From positions 1 to 36,767 of the IMG/VR virus record IMGVR_UViG_3300042691_018389: a stretch of DNA of 36,767 bases; one strand, written 5' to 3'. Under the pieces are notes generated by a model, which was not told the DNA's origin, did no database searches, and worked only from the letters and a program-made list of their open reading frames with translations. The position numbers were made by a program, and so were the translations under genes. This document shows, in pieces, positions 21,568 to 28,745 of the stretch. Positions within the stretch are counted from its first letter, which is position 1, and every line of letters begins with the position of its first letter. The stretch comes from a virus.

Positions 21568-22242
21568 ATGAAACTACTAGCAAGATTGACAGCTGCTTTG
21601 TCATTCTTGGTTATGTTTCAATATGCAAATGCTGCAAGTAATTTAATTATTGTTGATCAAATTGGTAACAGTTCTACTATCAATTTTACACAAACCGGTT
21701 TGGGCAACAGCATTGGTGACGCAACTAATCACGCGATTTTAAATGGTAATTCAAACGCCGTCACAATAGATCAAATAGGTAATAATAACACAGCTGCTGT
21801 CTCTGTAGATGGAGACAATAACACATTGTCATTTTCTTTTACAGGTAACTATAATGATTTAAGTTTACTGTGTGTTACTTGTTCTGCAATTACAATGACA
21901 GATACAGTCTATGGTACTGGTAATATTATTAGTCGTAATTTTGATACACAGGCTAGCACATCTACAATTAATATACAATCAGATAATAATACAGTGACTA
22001 TCAATAACGATACTACAGCAATATCAGGTGCACAATCAGCAGTTGACATTTCTGGTGGTAACGGCAACACAGTACAAATTAGACAAACAGGTGCCGCAGG
22101 AACAAATGGTCACGATGCATCGTTGACTATACTTGGTGCAACTAATACAGTTAACATTGATCAAGGTGGTGGAGTTGATAGCAGCGTTACAGCGACTATT
22201 ACTGGCTCTGGTAACACTATGTCTATTAACAGCAACTACTAA
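21568..22242 (+). CDS. curlin-repeat protein (CsgA/CsgB-like), candidate secreted fibre subunit
   Basis: 224 aa, signal peptide MKLLARLTAALSFLVMFQYANA. The mature part is Asn/Thr/Ser/Gly-rich with curlin-type units: IIVDQIGNSSTINFTQTGLGN, VTIDQIGNNNTAAVSVDGDNN, VQIRQTG and VNIDQGG, matching the S-x5-Q-x-G-x-x-N-x-A pattern only in part. It lacks the strict regular repeats of E. coli CsgA and has a Cys pair (CVTC) in the middle. It follows csgG by two bases, so it is the likely cargo. Amyloid formation is inferred. Confidence 0.85.
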   Translation: MKLLARLTAALSFLVMFQYANAASNLIIVDQIGNSSTINFTQTGLGNSIGDATNHAILNGNSNAVTIDQIGNNNTAAVSVDGDNNTLSFSFTGNYNDLSLLCVTCSAITMTDTVYGTGNIISRNFDTQASTSTINIQSDNNTVTINNDTTAISGAQSAVDISGGNGNTVQIRQTGAAGTNGHDASLTILGATNTVNIDQGGGVDSSVTATITGSGNTMSINSNY

Positions 22243-23287
22243 TGCTGCAATAGGTACAGTTACGGAACAGACTGGTCCTACTGAAATAAAGAGAAATAAA
22301 GAAGTAATACCTTCCGAACTTAGCGCTAAAGTAGAGATGGATGATACTGTCACTACTGCTAATGCAAAGGCAGGTATTACTTTTGAAGATCAAACGCAAG
22401 TTCATATCACCGAGCAAAGCAAGCTCGTGATAGATAATTTCGTTTATGATCCAAACAAAGGTGCTGGTAAACTAGCTGTTAAGATTGCCTTGGGTACAGT
22501 AAAGTATACATCAGGACAGATTGCAAAGAATGACCCACAACAAGTTAAAGTTGAGACGCCGTCTGCTACGATTGGTGTTAGAGGTACCGATTTTACGTCA
22601 ACTGTTGATGAGCTTGGTCGTAGTACTATTATTCTTTTACCTTCTTGTCCCACCGGGTTTCAAGATGTTGAAAAAGATTGTATTACAGGGCAAATTGTAG
22701 TAATGACTGATGCAGGTGAGGTATGGTTAACTAAACCCTTTCAGGCAACATCAGTGGATACTAGAGGTAAATTACCAACTAAACCGGTATTATTGGAACT
22801 TAGTGAAAACCAAATTAACAATCTATTGATTGTGACACCACCAAGAGAATTAAAAAAGAAAGAAGAAGACACTACAATTACTAAAAATTTTCTTGATCAA
22901 GATTTTCTTAATGTTGATTTTCTTGCCTATGATGAACTTAATAAAGATTATCTTATTAATAATAGATTAGATATAAATTTTTTAGATAATGATTTTATGA
23001 TTAACGTATTAGATGCTCAAAGTTCACAATTTTTACAAAGTGAATTAGAAGAGTTTAATTCACTTCTTCCTAATTATAACAAATATAATAAAACTGCAGG
23101 CCTTAAGTTCTTCGTAGATGATATGAGTAATGTTGTTTTATATAGAGAAGATGTAAATCATTATGCTGAATTAAATGTTGCAGATACCCATACTGTGTCT
23201 TATAATTTAACTCAGGATGCAATTTCAATTAAACAGATAGTAAATAGCGCAGGTTCAACCTCAATAACAATTAAGCAATCACTATGA
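22175..23287 (+). CDS. FecR-domain exported protein with pentapeptide-like repeats
   Basis: No ATG exists at the 5-prime end of this frame; I choose the TTG at 22175, with AAGGTGG about five bases upstream, giving a good signal peptide (MIAALQRLLLALVTLCLLTATTNA) and 370 aa. The FecR domain is clear: VEMDDTVTTANAKAGITFEDQ, KIALGTVKYTSGQ and VETPSATIGVRGTDF. Residues 238-277 form eight consecutive five-residue units of [DN]-x-L/M-x-x type. The last 25 residues (ISIKQIVNSAGSTSITIKQS) look curlin-like. It begins inside the upstream curlin gene. In bacteria, FecR proteins often accompany CHASE2 cyclases, which follows two genes later here. Confidence 0.8.
   Translation: MIAALQRLLLALVTLCLLTATTNAAIGTVTEQTGPTEIKRNKEVIPSELSAKVEMDDTVTTANAKAGITFEDQTQVHITEQSKLVIDNFVYDPNKGAGKLAVKIALGTVKYTSGQIAKNDPQQVKVETPSATIGVRGTDFTSTVDELGRSTIILLPSCPTGFQDVEKDCITGQIVVMTDAGEVWLTKPFQATSVDTRGKLPTKPVLLELSENQINNLLIVTPPRELKKKEEDTTITKNFLDQDFLNVDFLAYDELNKDYLINNRLDINFLDNDFMINVLDAQSSQFLQSELEEFNSLLPNYNKYNKTAGLKFFVDDMSNVVLYREDVNHYAELNVADTHTVSYNLTQDAISIKQIVNSAGSTSITIKQSL
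22886..23005 (+). repeat. eight tandem pentapeptide-coding units in the FecR protein
   Basis: Fifteen-base units encode NFLDQ, DFLNV, DFLAY, DELNK, DYLIN, NRLDI, NFLDN and DFMIN in order. All eight begin with D or N and have L or M at position 3. The register is exact for 40 residues. It resembles, but does not fully match, the A(D/N)LxX pentapeptide-repeat family that folds as a right-handed beta helix. Confidence 0.75.
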
Positions 23288-23619
23288 AAAAAATACTATT
23301 ATTTCTTCTACTATCTACACCTTGCTATGCTGGAAGCAATATTATAAATCTCACCGGAAACAGTAATGCTATTACAGCTACACAGATTGGCGATCCTACT
23401 TCTACCTTTTTAGCAACTAACCTAAATAACAGTACTGTTTCTATAGATCAAGAAGGTGGTGGAAGTCATAGTTCTAATATAGAACTTTACGGTAATTTTA
23501 ATAACTATAATATATCAGTAACTCAAAATAGTTCCTCAAACCTTTCTTATTCTATACAACAGTATTGCGGTATATCATCTTGTAATCCATATCCATTGAT
23601 AGTGAACCAGACACAATGA
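23284..23619 (+). CDS. second curlin-like exported protein, 111 aa
   Basis: Signal peptide MKKILLFLLLSTPCYA. The mature part has curlin-type segments (LTGNSNAITATQIGD, STVSIDQEGGGSHSSN, YNISVTQNSSSN) and ends with VNQTQ; a Cys pair lies in CGISSC. It is short, like a nucleator (CsgB-like) or minor subunit. It overlaps the FecR gene and the cyclase gene by four bases each. The role as nucleator is inferred from size and position. Confidence 0.75.
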   Translation: MKKILLFLLLSTPCYAGSNIINLTGNSNAITATQIGDPTSTFLATNLNNSTVSIDQEGGGSHSSNIELYGNFNNYNISVTQNSSSNLSYSIQQYCGISSCNPYPLIVNQTQ

Positions 23620-25646
23620 AAAATTTTCTTATCTCTTTTATCGTATTATGTGCTTTAGCAGCACTTAAAGTGTGGAATCCATATCCAGTTCAAATACTGG
23701 AATTGAAGTCTATTGATTACACATTACGAAGTAAAGAGATAACAACAAACGAAGATATTGTAATTGTAGACGTATCAGATAAGACTCTTGAGAAGTTAGG
23801 ACAATGGCCTATTGATCGTAAAGAGTTTGCTGATATGATTGAACGTCTTCGTCATTATCAAGCAGGTGTTATTGTATTTCCAATTCTCTTTTCTGAACCC
23901 GATAGGAGCGGACACGATAATGAATTTGCAAAATCTGTGGGATCAGGCGGTATCGTACTTGCGCAAGTTCCTACCAACCAAACCCAACGACCTGATGCTG
24001 TTAGGAGAGGATTTTCTGCCATTGGTGCTGACCCTCTCCCCTATACTTTTAGCTGGCCTGGTGCTGTTGCTCCGTTAAAGCAATTTGCTGATAATGCTGC
24101 GGGTGTTGGCACTATTGCATCAACACCAGAGATAGATGGTGTTATTCGTCGTATGCCAATGGTAGTCAGAATTGGCGATCAATTATATCCTTCACTGCCA
24201 TTAGAAATTATTAGGACATTAACAGATGACCCATCCTTCCAAATTAAAACTGGAGAAGCAGGTATCGAGGCTGTACGCATTCCACAGTTTAAGACTATTA
24301 ATACTGATGCTAATGCTCGTATCTGGCTTGACCCTTCTAGCCGTTTTAAGCATGTAGATTTTTTAGATGTTAAACAAGAAGACGTTGAAGGTAAATTAGT
24401 AATATTAGGTGTGTCTGCTTCTGGTGTGTCAACCGTAGTTGCAACACCACACGGTGAACAATTTGTTCAAGATCTACAAGCACAAGCATTACTATCTGTG
24501 TTTGCAGGAACAACACCAGAACGTATTGTAATTGCACCTACTGTAGAGCTATTAACGTTTGCACTATTAGGTCTTCTTATTATATTGGTAGTAACAAGAC
24601 TACCAGTACTCTGGACAGTTCCTGTTTATGTAATTTTATTTCCTGCGGTGGCATACACACAAAGCTATCTGTTTACAACTTATAACCAGCTTTGGGATTC
24701 TTCTTATATACTATTAGCTGGTTCACTAATTTACTTTATGATTGTTGCTCAGAAAATGATATCTGAGTATCTACAGAAGCTACAAATCAAGAAACAATTT
24801 GGAACATATTTGTCTCCTGCCATGGTAGAAAAGCTTCAGAAGAATCCAGAACTACTTCAGCTAGGTGGTGAGACAAGAGAGTTGTCTATTATGTTTACCG
24901 ACGTTCGTGGTTTTACTTCTATCTCTGAACATTACGGCACTGACGTTCAGGGTCTCACTAAAATAATGAATCGTTATATGACTGCAATGACTCAATCTAT
25001 TCTTGAGTCTAATGGTACACTTGATAAGTATATTGGTGATGCACAAATGGCGTTTTGGAATGCACCACTAGATGATTCTAATCATGCTAAGCATGCTGTC
25101 GATGCTGCTGTGAAGATGTTAGATAAATTGAAGGAGTTTAATGATGAGATCGCCAAAGAAGGAGTACCGCCGTTCGGTATGGGATTGGGTATCAATACTG
25201 GTAATGTTGTTGTGGGAAACATGGGTAGTGTACAACGTTTTGATTATACTTGCCTTGGGGATAATGTTAATTTGGCCTCAAGACTTGAAGGACAATCAAA
25301 GAACTATGGAGTACAAATCATCCTCGGACCAGAAACAGCTCGTCAGGTAAAATCAACATATAATGTAGTTGAACTTGATTGTATTGCTGTCAAAGGTAAA
25401 AAAGAAGGTGTAAAGATCTTTACTTTGATAGATGATGCAGATTGGGCAAAGAGCCACGAAAAGAATCACATCAGATTCTTATCATTCTACTATGAAGGTG
25501 ATTGGAACAGAGCGAGAACATATGCTAAGGAATGTAAGAAATTATTTAATGGAAAGCTCGAGCACTACTATGATATGATGCTCGAGCGCATTGAAAAGAA
25601 CCCACCTAAAGGTTTTGATGGGGTTTACAGAGCAACTAGTAAGTAA
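23616..25646 (+). CDS. CHASE2-domain class III adenylate cyclase, membrane-bound
   Basis: 676 aa. TM1 near the N-terminus (FLISFIVLCALAALKVW), a periplasmic CHASE2 sensor at about residues 22-300 (DIVIVDVSDKTLEKLGQWP, then GAVAPLKQFADNAAGVGTI), three TM helices at about 305-380, then the cyclase domain. Metal-binding D429 (MFTDVRGFTS) and D475 (YIGDAQMAFW) are present. K471 and D543 (FDYTCLGDNVNLASRLEG) fit adenine recognition, and the N/R transition-state residues are in NLASRLE. The product should be cAMP in the host cytosol. Last gene of the curli-like operon. Confidence 0.93.
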   Translation: MKNFLISFIVLCALAALKVWNPYPVQILELKSIDYTLRSKEITTNEDIVIVDVSDKTLEKLGQWPIDRKEFADMIERLRHYQAGVIVFPILFSEPDRSGHDNEFAKSVGSGGIVLAQVPTNQTQRPDAVRRGFSAIGADPLPYTFSWPGAVAPLKQFADNAAGVGTIASTPEIDGVIRRMPMVVRIGDQLYPSLPLEIIRTLTDDPSFQIKTGEAGIEAVRIPQFKTINTDANARIWLDPSSRFKHVDFLDVKQEDVEGKLVILGVSASGVSTVVATPHGEQFVQDLQAQALLSVFAGTTPERIVIAPTVELLTFALLGLLIILVVTRLPVLWTVPVYVILFPAVAYTQSYLFTTYNQLWDSSYILLAGSLIYFMIVAQKMISEYLQKLQIKKQFGTYLSPAMVEKLQKNPELLQLGGETRELSIMFTDVRGFTSISEHYGTDVQGLTKIMNRYMTAMTQSILESNGTLDKYIGDAQMAFWNAPLDDSNHAKHAVDAAVKMLDKLKEFNDEIAKEGVPPFGMGLGINTGNVVVGNMGSVQRFDYTCLGDNVNLASRLEGQSKNYGVQIILGPETARQVKSTYNVVELDCIAVKGKKEGVKIFTLIDDADWAKSHEKNHIRFLSFYYEGDWNRARTYAKECKKLFNGKLEHYYDMMLERIEKNPPKGFDGVYRATSK

Positions 25647-26015
25647 TTACTCTGATGTATTGTTACAGTCAATACAGTAATAATAAGGTTGTGGAAATAA
25701 ACCTACTTCTGTAATATCATCAACACTTGAACCCTCTCCATCTCTCCCTTCAAGTTCACCGGTAAAAATAACTTCAGGTAGCGGACCTTCAAAGTAACCA
25801 TCTACCAATGGAAACTCATCTGATGATTCTAGTTTATTTGTAGGTTTACCTTTTTTAAGTTTCTCTACTTGGATAGGCTTCTTTTCTACTTGAATAACTT
25901 CAGTACCAAACATTACATTATTATTTGTAATACCAGGTCTTAAAGGAAGAATATTATTACCAGCAAATGCAGATGTTGTAAATAATAGAGTTCCTAAAAT
26001 AATAAAGTTTTTCAT
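25647..26015 (-). CDS. exported protein, 122 aa
   Basis: Signal peptide MKNFIILGTLLFTTSAFA. The mature part is acidic, with a Lys-rich stretch containing a repeated IQVEK, and ends near a Cys pair (YYYCIDCNN). AGGAG precedes the ATG, and the start shares one base with the upstream stop. It faces the adenylate cyclase gene tail to tail with no gap. The Cys pair echoes those in the curlin-like proteins, but no homology is evident. Function unknown. Confidence 0.65.
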   Translation of the reverse strand: MKNFIILGTLLFTTSAFAGNNILPLRPGITNNNVMFGTEVIQVEKKPIQVEKLKKGKPTNKLESSDEFPLVDGYFEGPLPEVIFTGELEGRDGEGSSVDDITEVGLFPQPYYYCIDCNNTSE

Positions 26016-26323
26016 TAGTCTCTCCTTTTAACAGATGATTTTTCCATATCAGCATCAAACTTCTTAACATCAGCTTTACTATAGTCAGCTTTTTGTTTTA
26101 ATATTACAGTCATTTTTAATTTTTGATTGAGTCTTATAAGATCATTATCTAATCTACGAACTCTGTCAATGAGACCAATAAGTGTTTTGTTTGCATCTGC
26201 AAGAACTGGACTTACTTCTGTTGTCGTCCACATCCAGATAAAGTAAATAAAGTATCCCATACCACCAGCTGCGATGATAGGAAACCCGTACTTATTGACT
26301 AGTTCTCCTATGTCCATATCCAT
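26015..26323 (-). CDS. N-terminal TM plus coiled-coil protein, paralogue of the 26434 gene
   Basis: 102 aa. N-terminal hydrophobic segment (YGFPIIAAGGMGYFIYFIWMW), then a helix with RVRRLDNDLIRLNQKL. The 26434 gene has GFPIAAAGAAGYFVFKM followed by ARVRVINNEIVKTDKLL, so the two share layout and motifs and are probably a tandem duplication. Such small TM plus coiled-coil proteins can be holins or lysis accessories, but I see no proof. Confidence 0.6.
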   Translation of the reverse strand: MDMDIGELVNKYGFPIIAAGGMGYFIYFIWMWTTTEVSPVLADANKTLIGLIDRVRRLDNDLIRLNQKLKMTVILKQKADYSKADVKKFDADMEKSSVKRRD

Positions 26324-26432
26324 TAGTAAACACTTCCACTTCTTTTAAATATTTTGTTTGTAACAATAATCTTCTTTTACTTGCATCATATATTGAATAA
26401 TATCGCTTATCATTTATTTTAGAAACTCTCAC
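26292..26432 (-). CDS. possible small gene, 46 aa, GTG start
   Basis: Fills the gap between the two paralogous membrane genes. The GTG lies one base after the upstream stop, and the ORF overlaps the downstream gene by 32 bases. The product (VRVSKINDKRYYSIYDASK, then RRLLLQTKYLKEVEVF) has a plausible amino-acid mix. No clear SD, so it depends on coupling. Uncertain. Confidence 0.35.
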   Translation of the reverse strand: MRVSKINDKRYYSIYDASKRRLLLQTKYLKEVEVFTNGYGHRRTSQ

Positions 26433-26433
26433 T

Positions 26434-26751
26434 TCAATTACGAAGTTCGTCTTCTGATTCTCCACCATCTTCCGTTCTTACTAATGTTCTCATATCGTTA
26501 GATCTTGAACTTATTTCTGGATCAGTTGGAACATCTATTATCTGAGACAGAAGTTTATCTGTTTTCACTATCTCATTATTAATAACTCTAACACGTGCAT
26601 CTAGACCAGAAATAATTGCTTCTAATCCTTTAATAGATTTAATAACAGTACCTAAGATAAATTGCATCATCTTAAATACAAAGTATCCTGCTGCACCCGC
26701 TGCTGCAATTGGAAAACCAACGTCAGCTAATAATTTAACAAAAAATTCCAT
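26434..26751 (-). CDS. N-terminal TM plus coiled-coil protein, paralogue of the 26015 gene
   Basis: 105 aa with one N-terminal hydrophobic segment (VGFPIAAAGAAGYFVFKMM), a helix likely to form a coiled coil and an acidic tail rich in E and D. One base separates it from the upstream stop, so it is coupled to the 26753 gene. The GFPIxAAG start resembles YvrJ/holin-like peptides. Function unproven. Confidence 0.6.
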   Translation of the reverse strand: MEFFVKLLADVGFPIAAAGAAGYFVFKMMQFILGTVIKSIKGLEAIISGLDARVRVINNEIVKTDKLLSQIIDVPTDPEISSRSNDMRTLVRTEDGGESEDELRN

Positions 26752-26752
26752 A

Positions 26753-27166
26753 TCAATGTCTCAAGTAAAATAAAATTCCCATACCGATTGCAAAAAGAAC
26801 AACTATGCCAATTAGAGATGCAAGTATTATTTGTTTAGTATTTTCTACATCAATTTGTCTATTACGTTCTTCTAATGCTGCTCTTTCTTTTGCTTTTCTA
26901 TAAGCCTCCTTTTGTGCAGGAGACATCATAGCCATTCTTTTTCTTTCTTGTTCATCAGCTAACTCTTTCATAGCCTGCTGACGAAGAAGGTTGTTATTAC
27001 GCGCTATCTCATTATTTATTTTGACTAATTCGTTGCGTGCTTTAATAACCTGATTCTTAGCTTTTACTTTTTTTATGTCATCAGAAAAACCAAATACTGA
27101 ATCTGTAATAGTCTCGCCCCAGGCCTTACCAATGTTCGCAGCTTCTTTTGGATCTGTAGGTATCAT
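26753..27166 (-). CDS. coiled-coil protein with C-terminal membrane anchor, 137 aa
   Basis: GAGGAAA precedes the ATG. A long charged helix (about residues 35-105, rich in K, E, R, N and Q) leads to a hydrophobic C-terminal segment (ILASLIGIVVLFAIGMGILFYL), so it is tail-anchored. It could span from the membrane like a spanin part or scaffold another protein. No match recognised. Second gene of the minus-strand cluster. Confidence 0.6.
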   Translation of the reverse strand: MIPTDPKEAANIGKAWGETITDSVFGFSDDIKKVKAKNQVIKARNELVKINNEIARNNNLLRQQAMKELADEQERKRMAMMSPAQKEAYRKAKERAALEERNRQIDVENTKQIILASLIGIVVLFAIGMGILFYLRH

Positions 27167-27175
27167 AATGTTTCC

Positions 27176-27505
27176 TCATATGCTAAATGACTTTCCACAA
27201 CCACATGACGAAGTTTCATTAGGATTTTTTATAACCAAAGAACTGCTTCCAAGTTTCTGCTCATAATCTATTTCAGTTCCAATCACATATATTAGACTTG
27301 TGTTGTCAATGACAAATTTATGAGATTCGTCAAGATTGACAATTACGTCTAAGGGCTCCGTTTTATCAGAAAAATCATATTTGTAACTGAACCCAGCACA
27401 CCCGCCACCTATTACTTCCAGTCTTATAGTGTCACGCTTTTCAAGGTCACAAGCATTAATTAGATATTGCTTAGCTTTTTCCGTGAGTGTAACAAAATTT
27501 TTCAT
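27176..27505 (-). CDS. A-type Fe-S cluster carrier (IscA/ErpA-like)
   Basis: 109 aa. VTLTEKAKQYLINACD, then RLEVIGGGCAGFSYKYDF and a C-terminal SCGCGKSF, giving the three conserved Cys (C-x-n-C-G-C) of A-type carriers. It would bind and transfer Fe-S clusters. QueE, a radical SAM enzyme in this phage, is one possible client, but this is inference. First gene of the minus-strand cluster; no strong SD seen. Confidence 0.9.
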   Translation of the reverse strand: MKNFVTLTEKAKQYLINACDLEKRDTIRLEVIGGGCAGFSYKYDFSDKTEPLDVIVNLDESHKFVIDNTSLIYVIGTEIDYEQKLGSSSLVIKNPNETSSCGCGKSFSI

Positions 27506-27614
27506 GTCAGGTATTCGTTTTCCGGTGCAATAATTACAAATAGGTATTATATATATTTATGTGAATGCCTTTTGGATTCACATTACATTCAACCTTGCTT
27601 AATAGGAGGTCTAT

Positions 27615-28127
27615 ATGACACGTTTAGATATTGCTAAGTATTTTGATATGCCAAATTTTGACAGATATTTCGTTGGTTTTGAACCAATGCTCAAGAGATT
27701 TGAAGAAGCAAACGAAAGTCTCTCAAAAGTAATCCCAAACTATCCACCATACAATATTGCCAAAGTTGACGAGAATAAGTACGTCATCGAAATGGCTGTT
27801 GCTGGTTTTGGTAAGCATCAACTTGATATGACTTTCCAGGATGGTTCATTAATTATTTCTGGTAACTCAGCAATTGGTAGTGAGGATAACGAAGTAGATT
27901 ATCTTCATAAAGGTATTGCTGATCGCGCATTCACTCGTAAGTTCTCACTTGCAGACACTGTGGAAATTAAGAATGCTGAACTTGTAAACGGCATGCTTAA
28001 GATTTGGCTTGAGAACATCATTCCTGATTCAAAGAAGCCTAAGAAGATTGATATTACTGATACTGCCACTGAGAGCAAAGTTGCTGATACAAAGCAACTC
28101 TTAACAGAAGATAAGAAAGCAAAGTAA
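27615..28127 (+). CDS. hsp20: small heat-shock protein, Hsp20 family
   Basis: ATP-independent holdase chaperone. 170 aa; the alpha-crystallin domain is at about residues 45-135: YPPYNIAKVDENKYVIEMAVAGF, then DGSLIISGN, DYLHKGIADRAFTRKFSLAD and AELVNGMLKIWLE (family G-L-x-[IV]). AGGAGGT precedes the ATG. A GTGAAT/ATTCAC hairpin with a 9-base loop lies in the leader at about 27561-27581. Hsp20 genes are a hallmark of marine T4-like phages. Confidence 0.95.
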   Translation: MTRLDIAKYFDMPNFDRYFVGFEPMLKRFEEANESLSKVIPNYPPYNIAKVDENKYVIEMAVAGFGKHQLDMTFQDGSLIISGNSAIGSEDNEVDYLHKGIADRAFTRKFSLADTVEIKNAELVNGMLKIWLENIIPDSKKPKKIDITDTATESKVADTKQLLTEDKKAK

Positions 28128-28128
28128 T

Positions 28129-28284
28129 ATGATATCTATAGGAAAAAAAGTATCTCGCTGGCTTAAACGTCAAGCGAAGCTGAGAAAAACTGTTCGTGAA
28201 CTTAGTGCTCTTTCAGATAGAGATCTTGCAGATATTGGTATCCATAGATCTAATATCTATGACGTAGTAAGATCACGCATATGA
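28129..28284 (+). CDS. DUF1127 (YjiS-like) small basic protein, 51 aa
   Basis: KTVRELSALSDRDLADIGIHRSNI is the DUF1127 core (R-EL-x-LSDR-L-DIG-x-R-x-I). The N-terminus is Lys/Arg-rich. The family is abundant in Alphaproteobacteria, where some members affect RNA turnover and phosphate or stress responses. It starts two bases after the hsp20 stop and has weak SD support, so it may be coupled. Good evidence for an alphaproteobacterial host. Confidence 0.85.
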   Translation: MISIGKKVSRWLKRQAKLRKTVRELSALSDRDLADIGIHRSNIYDVVRSRI

Positions 28285-28346
28285 TTGATGCTGTAACTCT
28301 TTTAGTAACAGCTGTCATAGGTCACATGTTTTTCAAACATACATAA
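28281..28346 (+). CDS. possible 21-aa membrane peptide
   Basis: ATG overlaps the DUF1127 stop (ATGA). MIDAVTLLVTAVIGHMFFKHT is mostly hydrophobic. There is no separate SD, so translation would depend on coupling. Tentative. Confidence 0.35.
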   Translation: MIDAVTLLVTAVIGHMFFKHT

Positions 28347-28356
28347 GGAGAAAAGT

Positions 28357-28410
28357 ATGTGGCCATATACAGTAGACGAATTAGTCTTCATCAATACAGG
28401 AGCAAAATGA
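28357..28410 (+). CDS. possible 17-aa peptide upstream of the phasin-like gene
   Basis: A strong SD (AAGGAG, seven bases before) precedes ATG. MWPYTVDELVFINTGAK then TGA, which overlaps the ATG of the next gene. The MWPYT-DE-F opening resembles micro-proteins I recall from alphaproteobacterial genomes. It may also act as a leader that couples translation of the phasin-like gene. Confidence 0.45.
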   Translation: MWPYTVDELVFINTGAK

Positions 28411-28718
28411 TGGAAGAGCTTAACACATTCATTGATACAGTACAAAGTACAAAGAAAGCTGTAGTAAAATCAGTAGTAACTAATCCAGTTATTGCTGAAA
28501 GTCTTAATGGGTTTGTTGATGCACAGACTGCATACACTAAGGAAGCTGTTAAGGCTACTGTGAGTGCAGTTGGTGTTATTACCAGCGAACTTGCAAAGAT
28601 TACAGAACAACTTTGGAATGGTAAGTCGTTTAAGGCAATGCAGACAAAGATGAGTGACGAACTCTATTCATCTTTCTGGAAGGAAGCCTTTAAACACTAC
28701 AACCCATCATACAAATAA
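28407..28718 (+). CDS. phasin-like protein, 103 aa
   Basis: Start at 28407 overlaps the micro-ORF stop (ATGA) and has GGAG upstream. FVDAQTAYTKEAVKATVSAVGVITSELAK fits the phasin-2 helical pattern (aromatic-xx-Q, then regular amphipathic helix). Phasins coat polyhydroxybutyrate granules in Alphaproteobacteria. A phage copy could bind host granules or act as a general amphipathic chaperone. Assignment rests on pattern only. Confidence 0.65.
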   Translation: MMEELNTFIDTVQSTKKAVVKSVVTNPVIAESLNGFVDAQTAYTKEAVKATVSAVGVITSELAKITEQLWNGKSFKAMQTKMSDELYSSFWKEAFKHYNPSYK

Positions 28719-28721
28719 TTT

Positions 28722-28744
28722 AAAGGGGCTACGGTCCCTTTTTT
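28722..28744 (+). terminator. rho-independent terminator after the phasin-like gene
   Basis: AAAGGG and CCCTTT form a stem with an 8-base loop, followed by a run of T. It begins four bases after the stop and lies just before the gp43 promoter. Confidence 0.8.
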
Positions 28745-28745
28745 C

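Noticed and set aside
23839-24078. 79-aa ORF inside the cyclase gene
   Set aside because: Shadow frame within the CHASE2 region; the main frame has clear domain motifs throughout.
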